DNA of 64,000 nt from the NCBI GenBank assembly GCA_001664005.1, contig CP016093.1, positions 3,587,031-3,651,030 of the forward strand. The letters run 5' to 3'. Source of the stretch: Rhizobiales bacterium NRL2. GTDB lineage: Bacteria; Pseudomonadota; Alphaproteobacteria; Minwuiales; Minwuiaceae. The stretch's first letter is position 1. Each line of letters starts with the position of its first letter. The notes beneath the pieces are model-generated. The model saw only the letters and a program-made list of their open reading frames with translations, was not told the DNA's origin and ran no database searches. The position numbers and the translations under genes are program-made. Shown here in pieces: positions 34,762 through 43,915 of this stretch.

Positions 34762-35757
34762 ATGAAGACGCGCATCACCGAACTGTTCGACATCGAGCAT
34801 CCGATCATCCAGGGCGGCATGCACTATGTCGGCTTCGCCGAACTGGCCGCGGCGGTCTCCAACGCCGGCGGGCTCGGGATCATCACCGGCCTGACCCAGA
34901 AGACCCCCGAGGATCTGGCCCGGGAAATCGCCAGGTGCCGGGCGCTGACCGACAAGCCCTTCGGCGTGAACCTGACCTTCCTGCCGACGGTCACCGCGCC
35001 GGACTATCCCGGCTATATCGACGCCATCATCGACGGTGGCGTGCGCATCGTGGAGACGGCAGGCCGCAACCCGGAAGCGCACCTGCCGAAGCTGAAGGAA
35101 GCGGGCTGCAGGATCATCCACAAGTGCACCTCGGTGCGGCATTCGCTGAAGGCCGAGGCCATCGGCTGCGATGCGGTGTCCGTCGACGGCTTCGAATGCG
35201 GCGGCCATCCGGGCGAGGACGACGTGCCCAACATGATCCTGCTGCCGCGCGCCGCCGAAGAGCTGAAGATCCCCTTCGTCGCCTCGGGCGGCATGGCCGA
35301 TGCGCGCAGCCTGGTCGCCGCGCTGGCGATGGGCGCGGAAGGCATGAACATGGGCACGCGCTTCATCGCCACGAAGGAGGCGCCGGTCCATGAGAACGTC
35401 AAGAAGGCCATCGTCGCGGCCTCCGAGCTCGACACGCGGCTGGTCATGCGCCCGCTGCGCAACACCGAGCGGGTGCTGAACAACGCCGCCGCCGAGAAGG
35501 TGCTCGCCACCGAGCGCGAAAAGGGCGCCGATCTCCAGTTCCAGGACATCCTGCAGGAGGTCGCGGGCGTCTATCCGAAGATCATGCTCGACGGCAACAT
35601 GGACGTCGGCGTCTGGTCATGCGGCATGGTCGCCGGCCTGATCCACGACATCCCGACCTGCAAGGAGCTGATCGACCGCATCATGGCCGACGCCGAGACG
35701 ATCATCCGCCAGCGCCTGGAAGGCATGCTGGGCGGCGCCCCGGCCGTGGCGGCGTAG
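34762..35757 (+). CDS. Nitronate monooxygenase family protein (2-nitropropane dioxygenase-like)
   Basis: 331 residues with an FMN-binding TIM barrel. The N-terminus HPIIQGGMHYVGFAELAAA and the FMN-phosphate segments IPFVASGGMADARSL and ALAMGAEGMNMGTRF match the family. KCTSVRHSLKAEAIGCDAV and the FECGGHPGEDD loop (around residue 150) carry the conserved His of this group. The enzymes use FMN and O2 to oxidise nitronates, though some relatives act as enoyl reductases (FabK-like). GAGGGGAAAC precedes ATG. It stands between two CoA ligases, so a role in acyl-CoA metabolism cannot be excluded. Confidence 0.87.
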   Translation: MKTRITELFDIEHPIIQGGMHYVGFAELAAAVSNAGGLGIITGLTQKTPEDLAREIARCRALTDKPFGVNLTFLPTVTAPDYPGYIDAIIDGGVRIVETAGRNPEAHLPKLKEAGCRIIHKCTSVRHSLKAEAIGCDAVSVDGFECGGHPGEDDVPNMILLPRAAEELKIPFVASGGMADARSLVAALAMGAEGMNMGTRFIATKEAPVHENVKKAIVAASELDTRLVMRPLRNTERVLNNAAAEKVLATEREKGADLQFQDILQEVAGVYPKIMLDGNMDVGVWSCGMVAGLIHDIPTCKELIDRIMADAETIIRQRLEGMLGGAPAVAA

Positions 35758-35823
35758 GCCGCACCCGCGTTCCGCGGCAGGCGTCGCCGTTGCCGGGGAC
35801 GGCTCAGGCAGCGAGGTTTCCGA

Positions 35824-37299
35824 TCACAACCGGGCGGCGCGGAGTTCCTTGCGGCGGACCTTGCCGGCGTCGTCGCGGAGCGGGGCGTCGGTGGTGAATT
35901 CGAAGCTGCGCGGGATCTTGTAACGGACCAGCCGCTCGCCCAGAAAAGTCCTGAGTTCCTCCTCGTCGACGCCGCCAGGCGCGTCGACGATGGCGTGCAC
36001 CCGGTTGCCGAGATCGTCGTCCGGCAGGCCGATGACGACCGAGGAGCGGACGCCGGGGAAGAGGTCGATCGCGGCCTCCACCTCGGCCGGGTAGATGTTG
36101 GCGCCGCCGGCCAGGATCATGTCGGCGATGCGGTCGGTCAGGTAGAGATAGCCTTCCCTGTCGACATAGCCGAGATCGCCCAGGCTTTCCCAGCCGCCTT
36201 CCATCGCCTTGGATTCCGCACCGAGATAGGTGTAGGTCGAGCCCTGCCCGCCATCGGGCAGGAAGAAGACCTCGCCGACCTCGCCCGGTTCGGCCTCGGT
36301 CCCGTCCTCGCGCACGATCTTCATGGTGGAACCGGGGAGCAGCTTGCCGACCGAGCCCTTGTGGGTCATCCACTCATCGCCCGTGATCCACGTGACGCCG
36401 GTGCCCTCGGTGCCGCCCATCAGCTCGTAGATGCGGTCGGCGCCCAGCCAGTTGATCCATTCCTCCTTCAGCCACGGCGGGCACGGCGCGGCGAGATGCA
36501 GGAGAACCCGCAGGCTGGAGAGGTCATAGGCGTTGCGCACGTCGTCGGGCAGACGCCAGATGCGGTGCATCATGGTCGGCACCATCATCATCCAGTCGAT
36601 GCCGTAGTCCTGGATCAGGCGAAGCGTCTCCTCGGCGTCGAAGCGGTCGGCGACGATGATGTGGTTGCGCTTCAGCATCGCCTGGATGGCGAAGATGAAG
36701 GGACCGTTATGGTAGAGCGGCCCGACCACGAGGTGGTTGCGGTAGTTCTCCTGCAGGAGCCAGGAATTGTCCGAGCCGGCCAGCGTCGAGGCCTCGAAAT
36801 CGTAGAGCGGCGCGCTGGCCGAGACGATCAGCTTGGGCCGGCCCGTCGAGCCGCCCGACGTCGGCGCCTTCCAGCTGTCGGCGACGACGTCGTCAAGGTC
36901 GCTGTCGTCGGTCTCCTCGGGCGGCATGTAGCCCTTCGGCAGCACGGGGCAGCCATTGGGCGAGGGCTCGTCGGACCCGACGACGAGCCGGCTGCCGGCG
37001 ACCTCGATGATGGCGTCCCGTTCGGCTTTCGGCAGGCGGGCCGAGACGGGCTGCGGGATCCCGCCGGCCTTCCACGCCGCCCAGGCGGCGGCGAAGAACT
37101 CCGCCCCGTTGGGGAGGGCGATGGTGACCATGGCGTTCCGCTCGACGCCCATGTCGCGGTAGACACGGGCCAGGCGGTTGGTCCAGCGGTGGAACTCGGC
37201 CGCTGTCCAGGTACGGCCGTTGTGGGTGACGAAGGGCCGGTCCGGCATCTCCGCCGCCAGCGCCGCCAGATTTTGCGCGAACGAGATTTCCGCCATCAT
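35824..37299 (-). CDS. AMP-dependent acyl-CoA synthetase (bile-acid/long-chain-CoA ligase-like)
   Basis: 491 residues, a short ANL enzyme. A3 is TSGGSTGRPKLIV, A5 is YELMGGTEGTGVTW, A7 is LGYVDREGYLYLTDR, A8 is LAGGANIYPAEVEAAI, and the adenylating lysine lies in DDAGKVRRKEL near the C-terminus. The compact size and ANIYPAEVE form resemble bile acid-CoA ligase and AliA-type synthetases for cyclic or steroid-like acids. It activates a carboxylic acid to its CoA thioester. It is upstream of the PAS_5 and acyl-CoA dehydrogenase genes only in position; those lie on the same strand further upstream in transcription order. Confidence 0.88.
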   Translation of the reverse strand: MMAEISFAQNLAALAAEMPDRPFVTHNGRTWTAAEFHRWTNRLARVYRDMGVERNAMVTIALPNGAEFFAAAWAAWKAGGIPQPVSARLPKAERDAIIEVAGSRLVVGSDEPSPNGCPVLPKGYMPPEETDDSDLDDVVADSWKAPTSGGSTGRPKLIVSASAPLYDFEASTLAGSDNSWLLQENYRNHLVVGPLYHNGPFIFAIQAMLKRNHIIVADRFDAEETLRLIQDYGIDWMMMVPTMMHRIWRLPDDVRNAYDLSSLRVLLHLAAPCPPWLKEEWINWLGADRIYELMGGTEGTGVTWITGDEWMTHKGSVGKLLPGSTMKIVREDGTEAEPGEVGEVFFLPDGGQGSTYTYLGAESKAMEGGWESLGDLGYVDREGYLYLTDRIADMILAGGANIYPAEVEAAIDLFPGVRSSVVIGLPDDDLGNRVHAIVDAPGGVDEEELRTFLGERLVRYKIPRSFEFTTDAPLRDDAGKVRRKELRAARL

Positions 37300-37362
37300 C
37301 CCCTCCCCCGAGACATGCTGATTCCGAAGCCGTTCAGAGGATAACCGCGCGCGCGCCCAAGG

Positions 37363-37935
37363 CTAGACCGTGCGCAGGCTGTCCAGGCCGATCACCGGCT
37401 CCTCGCCCTCGGGCGCACCGAAACCGAGGTCGACGAAATAGAACTCGTCCGGCAGCGCGTTGCGCATGTCGTTGCTCGGCGGTTCCGATTCCGCCCGTGA
37501 CCGGGACGACGAGAAAACGCTCATGAGCTGGACCGGCGCGTCGTCGGCGTCCGCCAGAACCGGCAGGATGATGCCTTCCATCGGCGCCTCGGCGCGGGTT
37601 TCCGGATAGCGGTGAAGGAAACGGAAATAACCGCCGCAGGGTGTGCTCGCCAGGCTCCACAGCCGCCGGGCGCGTGTGGCGCGGTTCTCGGGCGCGGTCA
37701 GGTCGAGTGCGTTCACACCGGTCATGTGCATGCCCGAATACTCATCGACACCCGTACCCGCGAGCCGGAAGTGGAAGACATCCGGCGCCCGGGCTTCGAG
37801 CAGGATGATGCCCGGCAGCAGTTCGACGATGTCCTCCAGCCGCACATCGCGGCGGCGGGGCGGCGCACCGGCCTTCCGCCAGCCGATCCAGGCTGCGAGA
37901 AACAGCGCGTTGCCCTCTGCAAGCTCGAATTTCAT
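37363..37935 (-). CDS. PAS domain-containing protein (PAS_5 family)
   Basis: 190 residues from the ATG at 37935 (ATG at 37965 adds 10). The body fits the PAS_5 family common in Rhodospirillales: a WIGWRKAGAPPRRRDVRLEDI opening, then LLPGIILLEAR and VFHFRLAGTGVDEYSGMHMTG, the PAS core, and a C-terminal LPVLADADDAPVQLMSVFSS strand pair. There is no output domain, kinase or DNA-binding part. It may sense a ligand by protein-protein contact; the ligand is unknown. It sits alone between the CoA ligase and the small acyl-CoA dehydrogenase gene on the same strand. Confidence 0.8.
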   Translation of the reverse strand: MKFELAEGNALFLAAWIGWRKAGAPPRRRDVRLEDIVELLPGIILLEARAPDVFHFRLAGTGVDEYSGMHMTGVNALDLTAPENRATRARRLWSLASTPCGGYFRFLHRYPETRAEAPMEGIILPVLADADDAPVQLMSVFSSSRSRAESEPPSNDMRNALPDEFYFVDLGFGAPEGEEPVIGLDSLRTV

Positions 37936-38016
37936 ATCGCCCCCGACCAGCGCCCGCCACTTCATAACGCGGGCGCGGCGGAATGGATAGCGGTCAGAGC
38001 GCCGGCCCGAAGGCCC

Positions 38017-39147
38017 TCATTGGGTGAGGGCCGCGAACTGCTTCAGCTGGTAGTCGCGGTTGCCGAACATGGTGTCGATCTGCATCAGCCGCTTGTAGTA
38101 GTGGCTGATCTTCAGCTCGTCGGTCATGCCCATGCCGCCGTGCATCTGCACCGACTCGGCGCCGACGAAGACCCCGCCCTTGCCGATCTGCGCCTTGGCG
38201 GCGGTCGCGGCCTTGCGCCGCTCGGCCTCGTCCTCGTCCAGCTTCAGCGTCACCATGTAGGCCATGGAACGCGACTGCTCCAGTTCGATGAAGCAGTCCA
38301 CCATGCGGTGCTGCAGCACCTGGAACTTGCCGATCGGCACGCCGAACTGCTTGCGGGTCTTGAGGTACTCGTTGGTCTCGTCCTTGAGCACTTCCATGCA
38401 GCCGACCGCCTCGGCGCAGAGCGCTGCGATGGCGCGGTCGACGACCTTCTCGATGACAGGCATGGCCTTGCCTTCCTCGCCCAGCAGGGCGTCGGCGCCG
38501 ACCTCGACGCCTTCCAGCATCACCTCGGACGCGCGCAGGCCGTCCGCGGTCGGGTAGTCGCGGCGGCTCAGGCCATTGGCGTTGTTGTCGACGATGAACA
38601 GGGAGACCCCGTCACGGTCGCGCTGGCCGCCCGAGGTGCGAGCGGAAACGATGATCTTGTCCGCCGCCGGCGCGCCGTAGACCACCGACTTGTGGCCCGA
38701 GAGCTTCCAGCCGCCGCCGGACTTCTCGGCCTTGGTGGCGACGTCGGCAAGGTTGAAACGGCTGGTCGGCTCGGCATAGGCGAAGGCGACCATGCAGGAC
38801 CCGTCGGCGATGGCGCCCAGGATCTCGGTCTTCTGCGTTTCGTTACCGGCCTCGGCGATCAGGCCGCCGCCGAGCACCACGGTCGGCAGATAGGGCTCGG
38901 TGAGCAGGCCGCGGCCGATGCCTTCCATGATCACCATGGTCTCCACGGCGCCGCCGAAGCCGCCATGCTCCTCGGGAAGGCCCACCGCCAGCCAGCCGAG
39001 CTCCGCGAAGGTCTTCCAGTTGTCGCGGCTGAAGCCCTCGTCGGAGTTGGCGATCTTGCGCCGCTTCTCGAAGTCGTACTCGTTCTGGATGAAACGGTCG
39101 ACGCTGTCCTTGAGAAGCTGCTGGTCCTCGGAAAGGTTGAAATCCAT
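38017..39147 (-). CDS. Acyl-CoA dehydrogenase, small subunit (pimeloyl-CoA dehydrogenase PimD-like)
   Basis: 376 residues, matching the PimD-type small subunit (MDFNLSEDQQLLKDSVDRF start; AFAYAEPTSRFNL; C-terminal MHGGMGMTDELKISHYYKRL). It lacks the usual catalytic Glu in its C-terminal motif. Such subunits form alpha2beta2 enzymes with a longer acyl-CoA dehydrogenase, which is coded just upstream (39192-40388, 44 bp away). These heteromeric dehydrogenases act on dicarboxyl-CoA or steroid-side-chain CoA substrates, with electrons going to ETF. Confidence 0.88.
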   Translation of the reverse strand: MDFNLSEDQQLLKDSVDRFIQNEYDFEKRRKIANSDEGFSRDNWKTFAELGWLAVGLPEEHGGFGGAVETMVIMEGIGRGLLTEPYLPTVVLGGGLIAEAGNETQKTEILGAIADGSCMVAFAYAEPTSRFNLADVATKAEKSGGGWKLSGHKSVVYGAPAADKIIVSARTSGGQRDRDGVSLFIVDNNANGLSRRDYPTADGLRASEVMLEGVEVGADALLGEEGKAMPVIEKVVDRAIAALCAEAVGCMEVLKDETNEYLKTRKQFGVPIGKFQVLQHRMVDCFIELEQSRSMAYMVTLKLDEDEAERRKAATAAKAQIGKGGVFVGAESVQMHGGMGMTDELKISHYYKRLMQIDTMFGNRDYQLKQFAALTQ

Positions 39148-39191
39148 CTGCCCTTTGTTCCTCCCGCGTTCGCCGGACCCCGTCGCCGGCT

Positions 39192-40388
39192 CTAAAGTCC
39201 CAACACCATCTTGGCGATGATGTTCTTCTGAATTTCACTCGAACCGCCGGCGATGGTGATCGCCCGCATGAAGAGATGCTGTCCCAGCACGCCCTCGGCA
39301 TGGTCCGGTCCGACCGGGGTCCGGTTGCTGCCCGGGGTCTCGTCCGGCATGTCGTAGGGAGCGGCATAGTATCCCAGCGCCTCGACCGTCAACTCGGTAA
39401 TCGACTGGGTGACCTCCGAACCGAGCAATTTCAGCATGGAGGCCTCGCCGCCGGGGGGCGAGCCCTCCTGCATGTCGGCCAGGACGCGCAGGTTGCAGTA
39501 TTCCAGCGAGGTCAGCTTGACCTCGGTCTCGGCGACCTTGCGGCTGAAGACATCGTCCTCGATCAGGGGGCGGCCGTCAGCCTGCTCGGAGAAGGCGATC
39601 TCCTTCAGCCGCCGGAGCAGCTTCTTGTTCCAGGCGACCTCGGCAATGCCGGCGCGCTCGTTGCCCAGCAGGAACTTGGCGTAGGTCCAGCCCTTGTTCT
39701 CCTCGCCGATGCGGTTCTCCACCGGCACGCGCACATCCTCGAAAAACACCTCGTTGACGTGATGGCCCCGGTCCATGAGGTGGATCGGCCGGACGGTGAC
39801 GCCCGGCGTCTTCATGTCGATCAGCAGGAAGGTGATCCCCTCCTGCTGCTTGCCGTCGGAGGCAGTACGGACCAGGCAGAAGATCCAGTCCGCGTAGTGC
39901 GCCAGCGAGGTCCAGATCTTCTGGCCGTTGACGATGTAGTCGTCGCCGTCGCGGACGGCTGACGTCTTCAGGCTGGCGAGGTCGGAACCGGAACCCGGCT
40001 CGGAATAGCCCTGGCACCACCAGTGCTCGCCCGACAGCAGCTTCGGCAGGAAATAGTCCTTCTGCGCCTGGCTGCCGAAGGTATAGATCACCGGTCCCAC
40101 CATCTGCAGCCCGAATGGCAGGAGCGGCGGGGCGTCGGCGTTGTGACATTCCTCGTCGAAGATGTGGCGCTCGGCGGGCGTCCAGCCGCAGCCGCCATGT
40201 TCCTTCGGCCACCAGCCGGCGACCCAGCCCTTCCGGTGCAGGATGCGGTGCCAGCGCAGATAGTCGTCGCGCTTCAGCTCGCGGCGGTTGCGGACCTTCT
40301 CGCGCAGATCGTCCGGCAAGTGCTCGGCCAGAAAGGCGCGCACTTCCTCGCGGAACGCCAATTCTGCGGGCGAGAACGCCAGATCCAT
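39192..40388 (-). CDS. Acyl-CoA dehydrogenase, large subunit (PimC-like)
   Basis: 398 residues with the FAD-binding YSEPGSGSDLASL and WTSLAHYADW segments and the C-terminal GGSSEIQKNIIAKMVLGL. The N-terminus (FSPAELAFREEVRAFLAEHLP) is typical of the large subunit of pimeloyl-CoA or steroid-type heteromeric dehydrogenases. The ribosome-binding site GGGAGGACCACGAAGC precedes ATG. It is first in a two-gene operon with the PimD-like gene. Together with the two CoA ligases and the SCP2-type thiolase elsewhere in the window it indicates degradation of unusual acids (dicarboxylic, alicyclic or steroid-like), though the substrate is not shown. Confidence 0.9.
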   Translation of the reverse strand: MDLAFSPAELAFREEVRAFLAEHLPDDLREKVRNRRELKRDDYLRWHRILHRKGWVAGWWPKEHGGCGWTPAERHIFDEECHNADAPPLLPFGLQMVGPVIYTFGSQAQKDYFLPKLLSGEHWWCQGYSEPGSGSDLASLKTSAVRDGDDYIVNGQKIWTSLAHYADWIFCLVRTASDGKQQEGITFLLIDMKTPGVTVRPIHLMDRGHHVNEVFFEDVRVPVENRIGEENKGWTYAKFLLGNERAGIAEVAWNKKLLRRLKEIAFSEQADGRPLIEDDVFSRKVAETEVKLTSLEYCNLRVLADMQEGSPPGGEASMLKLLGSEVTQSITELTVEALGYYAAPYDMPDETPGSNRTPVGPDHAEGVLGQHLFMRAITIAGGSSEIQKNIIAKMVLGL

Positions 40389-40489
40389 GCTTCGTGGTCC
40401 TCCCGGCGCGCCATCTCCCCCGGCGCGCGCGGAACTCTAGCGCGAGGGCCGGAGCGCTGTCCACAATGCCCCCGCGTCAAGACCCCGGA

Positions 40490-41344
40490 TCAGGTTTCCC
40501 GGATGCCCCGCAGCCTCTCCGTCCGGCGGCGCAGCAGTTCCAGCGTGAACAGCAGCATCGCCGAGACGAGGGTCAGCAGGGTCGCCACGGCGAGGATCGT
40601 CGGGCTGATCTGCTCGCGGATGCCGGAGAACATCTGCCAGGGGATCGTGCGCTGGTCGAAGGAGCCGACGAACAGCACCACCACGACCTCGTCGAACGAG
40701 GTGATGAAGGCGAACAGCGCGCCCGAGATCACGCCGGGCGTGATCAGCGGCACGATCACCTTGAAGAAGGTCCGCGCCGGCGAGGCGCCGAGGCTGTAGG
40801 ACGCCCGGGTCAGGTTGTGGTCGAAGCCCACCAGTGTCGCCGTCACGGTGATGACCACGAAGGGCGTGCCCAGCGCGGCGTGGGCCAGAATGACGCCGAT
40901 ATGCGTGCCCTGCAGGCCGACGGAACTGTAGAAGAAGAACATGCCCGCCGCGGAGATGATCAGCGGCACGATCATCGGCGAGATCAGGATCGACATGACG
41001 ATGGTGCGGTAGGGCATGGTCGGCCGCGAGAGGCCCAGCGCCGCAAGGGTCCCGAGCGTGGTCGAGATGATGGTCGCGAAGATGGCGATCACCACCGAGT
41101 TCCAGACCGCGCCCTGCCAATTGGGATTGGTCAGGAAGTCCTGGTACCACTTCGTCGAATAGCCGGCCGGATCAAGCGCCAGCATCTCCGGCGTGAAGGA
41201 GAAATAGGGCACCGAATTGAACGACAGCGGGATGATGACGACCAGCGGGAAGATCAGGAAGAACAGGATCAGTGCGCAGATCACGCGGAAGGCGTAGTGC
41301 CAGACACGCTCGATCGGAGAATAGTACGGAGGAAGCGCCGCCAT
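40490..41344 (-). CDS. Polyamine-type ABC transporter permease (PotC-like)
   Basis: 284 residues with six hydrophobic helices and the EAA loop around ASYSLGASPARTFFKVIVPLITPGV, which docks with the ATPase. N-terminal basic YSPIERVWHYAFRVI leads into helix 1. It matches the PotC/YdcV side of spermidine-putrescine-type importers. It is the last gene in the operon ATPase-binding protein-permease-permease and follows the other permease by 4 bp. Confidence 0.9.
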   Translation of the reverse strand: MAALPPYYSPIERVWHYAFRVICALILFFLIFPLVVIIPLSFNSVPYFSFTPEMLALDPAGYSTKWYQDFLTNPNWQGAVWNSVVIAIFATIISTTLGTLAALGLSRPTMPYRTIVMSILISPMIVPLIISAAGMFFFYSSVGLQGTHIGVILAHAALGTPFVVITVTATLVGFDHNLTRASYSLGASPARTFFKVIVPLITPGVISGALFAFITSFDEVVVVLFVGSFDQRTIPWQMFSGIREQISPTILAVATLLTLVSAMLLFTLELLRRRTERLRGIRET

Positions 41345-41348
41345 CGTA

Positions 41349-42617
41349 TCAGCCCAGCTTCATGTTATCGATGCCGACGATCTTGTCGTAGAGAATGTAG
41401 AAGGCGAGCACGATGCCCAGCAGGATCACGCCAAGCGCCGCCGCCAGTCCCCAGTTCAGCGAAACCGAGATGTTGTAGGCGATGCGGTTGGAGATGAAGG
41501 TGCCGTCGGTGCCGCCGACCAGTTCCGGCGTGATGTAGTAGCCGATGGCCAGGATGAACACCAGGATGGCGCCCGCGCCGATGCCCGGCACCGTGTTCGG
41601 GAAGTAGACCTTCCAGAACGCGGGCCAGGGATGAGCCCCCAGCGAGGTCGCCGCCCGCATGTAGCTCGGCGGGATCGTCTTCATCACGCTGTAGAGCGGC
41701 AGCACCATGAACGGCAGCAGGATGTGTGTCATGGCGATGACCGTGCCGGTGGCGTTGTGGATCATCGCCAGCCGTCCGTCATCGGAGATCAGGCCGAGGA
41801 AGATGAAGGTGTCGTTGAGCACGCCCTGCTGCTGCAGCAGCGCGATCCAGGATGTCGTCCGCACCAGCAGCGAGGTCCAGAAGGGCAGCAGCACGCAGAT
41901 GATCAGCAGGTTGCCGATGCGCGCCGGCTGGGTGGCGATCAGGTAGGCGACGGGAAAGCCTAGAACCAGCGTCAGTACCGTGATCAGCGTGCTTAGCAGC
42001 ACTGTGCGGATGAACAGCTTGGAATAGATGGCGCGTTCGGACTCGACGAATTCGATGCCGCCGTCCGGCTGCGGCTTGGCGTCGATCGCCGAGAGGAAAT
42101 AGCCGGCCGTGAACGGACCCGAGAACATCTTGATCGTCTGCCAGGTCGCGACCTTCGCCCAGTCCTTGTCGGCCTCGATGAGCTTTTCCTTGTAGGGCCC
42201 TTCCTCCATGCGCTGGGCCTTGCGGGCAGAACCGCGGAACAGGCTGGACATGCCTGAGCGCTCGTAGTTGAGGCGCTGGCCCACCTTGGTGTTGGTGCGG
42301 TTTTCCTTGGCTTCCTGGAGGTCGAGAACCATCGCCTCGAAAACCGCCTCGCCGGGCAGGTCGCCCGAGGTCTCGTCCCAGTCCTCCAGCGCCTCGGTGC
42401 TGCGCGGCAGGATTTCCGCAACCATGTCGTTCTCGACCGAGCGGAGCAGCATGTCGCCGATCGGCAGCATGAATGTGAAGAAGATGAAGGCGAAGAGCGG
42501 CAGCACGAGGCCGATCGAGATCACCTTCTTGCGGAACATGGCCCGCGCCAGGCTCGACTTCAGCGAGCGGCCATCGGCGGTGACAAGACCAGCTTCCTTG
42601 ACGGTGGTGTAACTCAT
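41349..42617 (-). CDS. Polyamine-type ABC transporter permease (PotB-like) with large periplasmic insert
   Basis: 422 residues, about 130 longer than E. coli PotB. After the first helix (VISIGLVLPLFAFIFFTF) comes a hydrophilic segment of about 130 residues rich in Glu, Lys and Arg (for example DWDETSGDLPGEAV and AQRMEEGPYKEKL), then the remaining five helices and the EAA loop (ATSLGAHPWPAFWKVYFPNTVPG). The insert lies in the first periplasmic loop and could contact the binding protein. Similar inserts occur in alphaproteobacterial relatives. It is expected to form the channel with the PotC-like subunit. Confidence 0.9.
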   Translation of the reverse strand: MSYTTVKEAGLVTADGRSLKSSLARAMFRKKVISIGLVLPLFAFIFFTFMLPIGDMLLRSVENDMVAEILPRSTEALEDWDETSGDLPGEAVFEAMVLDLQEAKENRTNTKVGQRLNYERSGMSSLFRGSARKAQRMEEGPYKEKLIEADKDWAKVATWQTIKMFSGPFTAGYFLSAIDAKPQPDGGIEFVESERAIYSKLFIRTVLLSTLITVLTLVLGFPVAYLIATQPARIGNLLIICVLLPFWTSLLVRTTSWIALLQQQGVLNDTFIFLGLISDDGRLAMIHNATGTVIAMTHILLPFMVLPLYSVMKTIPPSYMRAATSLGAHPWPAFWKVYFPNTVPGIGAGAILVFILAIGYYITPELVGGTDGTFISNRIAYNISVSLNWGLAAALGVILLGIVLAFYILYDKIVGIDNMKLG

Positions 42618-42661
42618 CCTGCTCCCTCAAGCGCCCCTCGATGGGTTCCGGCGCCCATGCC

Positions 42662-42683
42662 GGGCGGCCGTGGTCGCGGCCGC
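42662..42683. other. Hairpin in the binding protein-permease gap
   Basis: GGCGGCCG (42662-42669) and CGGCCGCC (42676-42683) form an 8-bp GC stem with a 6-nt loop between the binding-protein and PotB-like genes. It stands near the stronger hairpin at 42724-42749. Confidence 0.4.
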
Positions 42684-42723
42684 CGGGGATGGGTCTGTCC
42701 GCGCCGCCATTGCAGCGGCGAAT

Positions 42724-42749
42724 GCCGGGGCGGGCGGACCCGCCCCGGC
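42724..42749 (-). other. Strong 11-bp hairpin downstream of the binding-protein gene
   Basis: GCCGGGGCGGG (42724-42734), a 4-nt loop, and CCCGCCCCGGC (42739-42749) form a perfect 11-bp stem 19 nt after the binding-protein stop on the minus strand. No T tract follows in the direction of transcription. In ABC operons such a structure usually protects the 3' end of the binding-protein message or acts as a leaky terminator, giving more binding protein than permease. That role is inferred. Confidence 0.6.
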
Positions 42750-42768
42750 TTCCGTCGGACGTCGGAGA

Positions 42769-43869
42769 CTACTCCAGGAGCCAGGCCTGGAACCGCTCGT
42801 CGATGTCGTCGCGGTTATCCGCCCAGAACTCGTAGTTGTAGAGCAGGGTGGTCTTCGAATTCTCCGGATCGGTCGGCATGTGCGGACCCATCGGGATACC
42901 GAGTTCCGCGTGATCGCCGACCAGAGGCGCCGACGACTTGCGCGCCGGGCCATAGGAGATGTACTTGGCCTGATCCGCCAGACGCTGGGTGTCGGTGGCG
43001 AACTTCAGGTACTCCATCACTTCGGCTTCATTGTCGCCCCCCGTCGGCACGATCCAGCCGTCGAGGTCGAAGACCTGCCAGTCCCAGAGCATCTTGATCG
43101 GCTGCTTCTGCTCCTCGATGGCGGCGAACAGCCGGCCGTTGTAGGCCGAGGCCATCACGACCTCGCCGTCGGCGAGCAGCTGCGGCGGCTGAGCGCCCTT
43201 GGTCCACCAGACGACACTGTCCTTGATGGTGTCCAGCTTGGCGAGCGCCCGCTCGACGCCTTCCCGGGTGCCGAGCACGTCATAGACGTTGGCCGGATCG
43301 ACGCCATCGCAGATCAGCGCCCATTCCATGTTGTTGATGGGGTTCTTTTCCATCGACCGCTTGCCGGGGAAATTCTGCAGGTCGAAGACGTCGCAGACAC
43401 TGGTCGGATCCTTGTCCAGCATGTCGTGGCGATAGCCCCAGGTGGTGGAGTAGACGATCTGCGGAATGAAGCATTCCGAGACGATCAGGTCGCCGAAGTC
43501 TTCCGAGGCGGGCGTGCCGTCCGGCGCAGGCGCCAGAACCTTGTCATGGTCGATCGGCTTGGCCAGGCCCTCGTCGCAGAGACGGATGGCATCCGCGGCG
43601 ACCACGTCGACCAGATCCCAGGTGACGTTGCCGGCTTCGTTCATCGCCCTGAGCTTGGCCACGGCCTCGCTCGAGGAATCGTCGTTCACGATCGAGACGT
43701 CGGAATTATTCTTCATGTAGGGATCGTGATAGGCGTTCTGCTGGCTCGCGGAATACGCGCCGCCCCAGCTCACGATCACCAGCTCGGTGTCCGCCGACGC
43801 GTTGCCGGCGAAGCCGCCGGCCGCCGCCGCCATGGCCGCGGCTGCGGCCGTTAGTGCGATGCGTTTCAT
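42769..43869 (-). CDS. Polyamine-type ABC transporter substrate-binding protein (PotD-like)
   Basis: 366 residues from the ATG at 43869, giving a signal peptide (MKRIALTAAAAAMAAAAGGF, cleavage near NASA-DT). The mature part starts ELVIVSWGGAYSASQQNAY, the usual N-terminus of PotD/PotF relatives. It is a periplasmic two-lobed binding protein. WDLVDVVAADAIRLCDEGL and ALICDGVDPANVYDV contain conserved acidic residues for amine binding. Four cysteines are present, more than in PotD. The cargo may be spermidine, putrescine or another cationic or zwitterionic compound. The gene starts 46 bp after the ATPase stop. Confidence 0.9.
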   Translation of the reverse strand: MKRIALTAAAAAMAAAAGGFAGNASADTELVIVSWGGAYSASQQNAYHDPYMKNNSDVSIVNDDSSSEAVAKLRAMNEAGNVTWDLVDVVAADAIRLCDEGLAKPIDHDKVLAPAPDGTPASEDFGDLIVSECFIPQIVYSTTWGYRHDMLDKDPTSVCDVFDLQNFPGKRSMEKNPINNMEWALICDGVDPANVYDVLGTREGVERALAKLDTIKDSVVWWTKGAQPPQLLADGEVVMASAYNGRLFAAIEEQKQPIKMLWDWQVFDLDGWIVPTGGDNEAEVMEYLKFATDTQRLADQAKYISYGPARKSSAPLVGDHAELGIPMGPHMPTDPENSKTTLLYNYEFWADNRDDIDERFQAWLLE

Positions 43870-43915
43870 GGATGCCTCCTTGTTGCTACTCGCGCTGCTT
43901 GCGCCCTGTTCGGCG

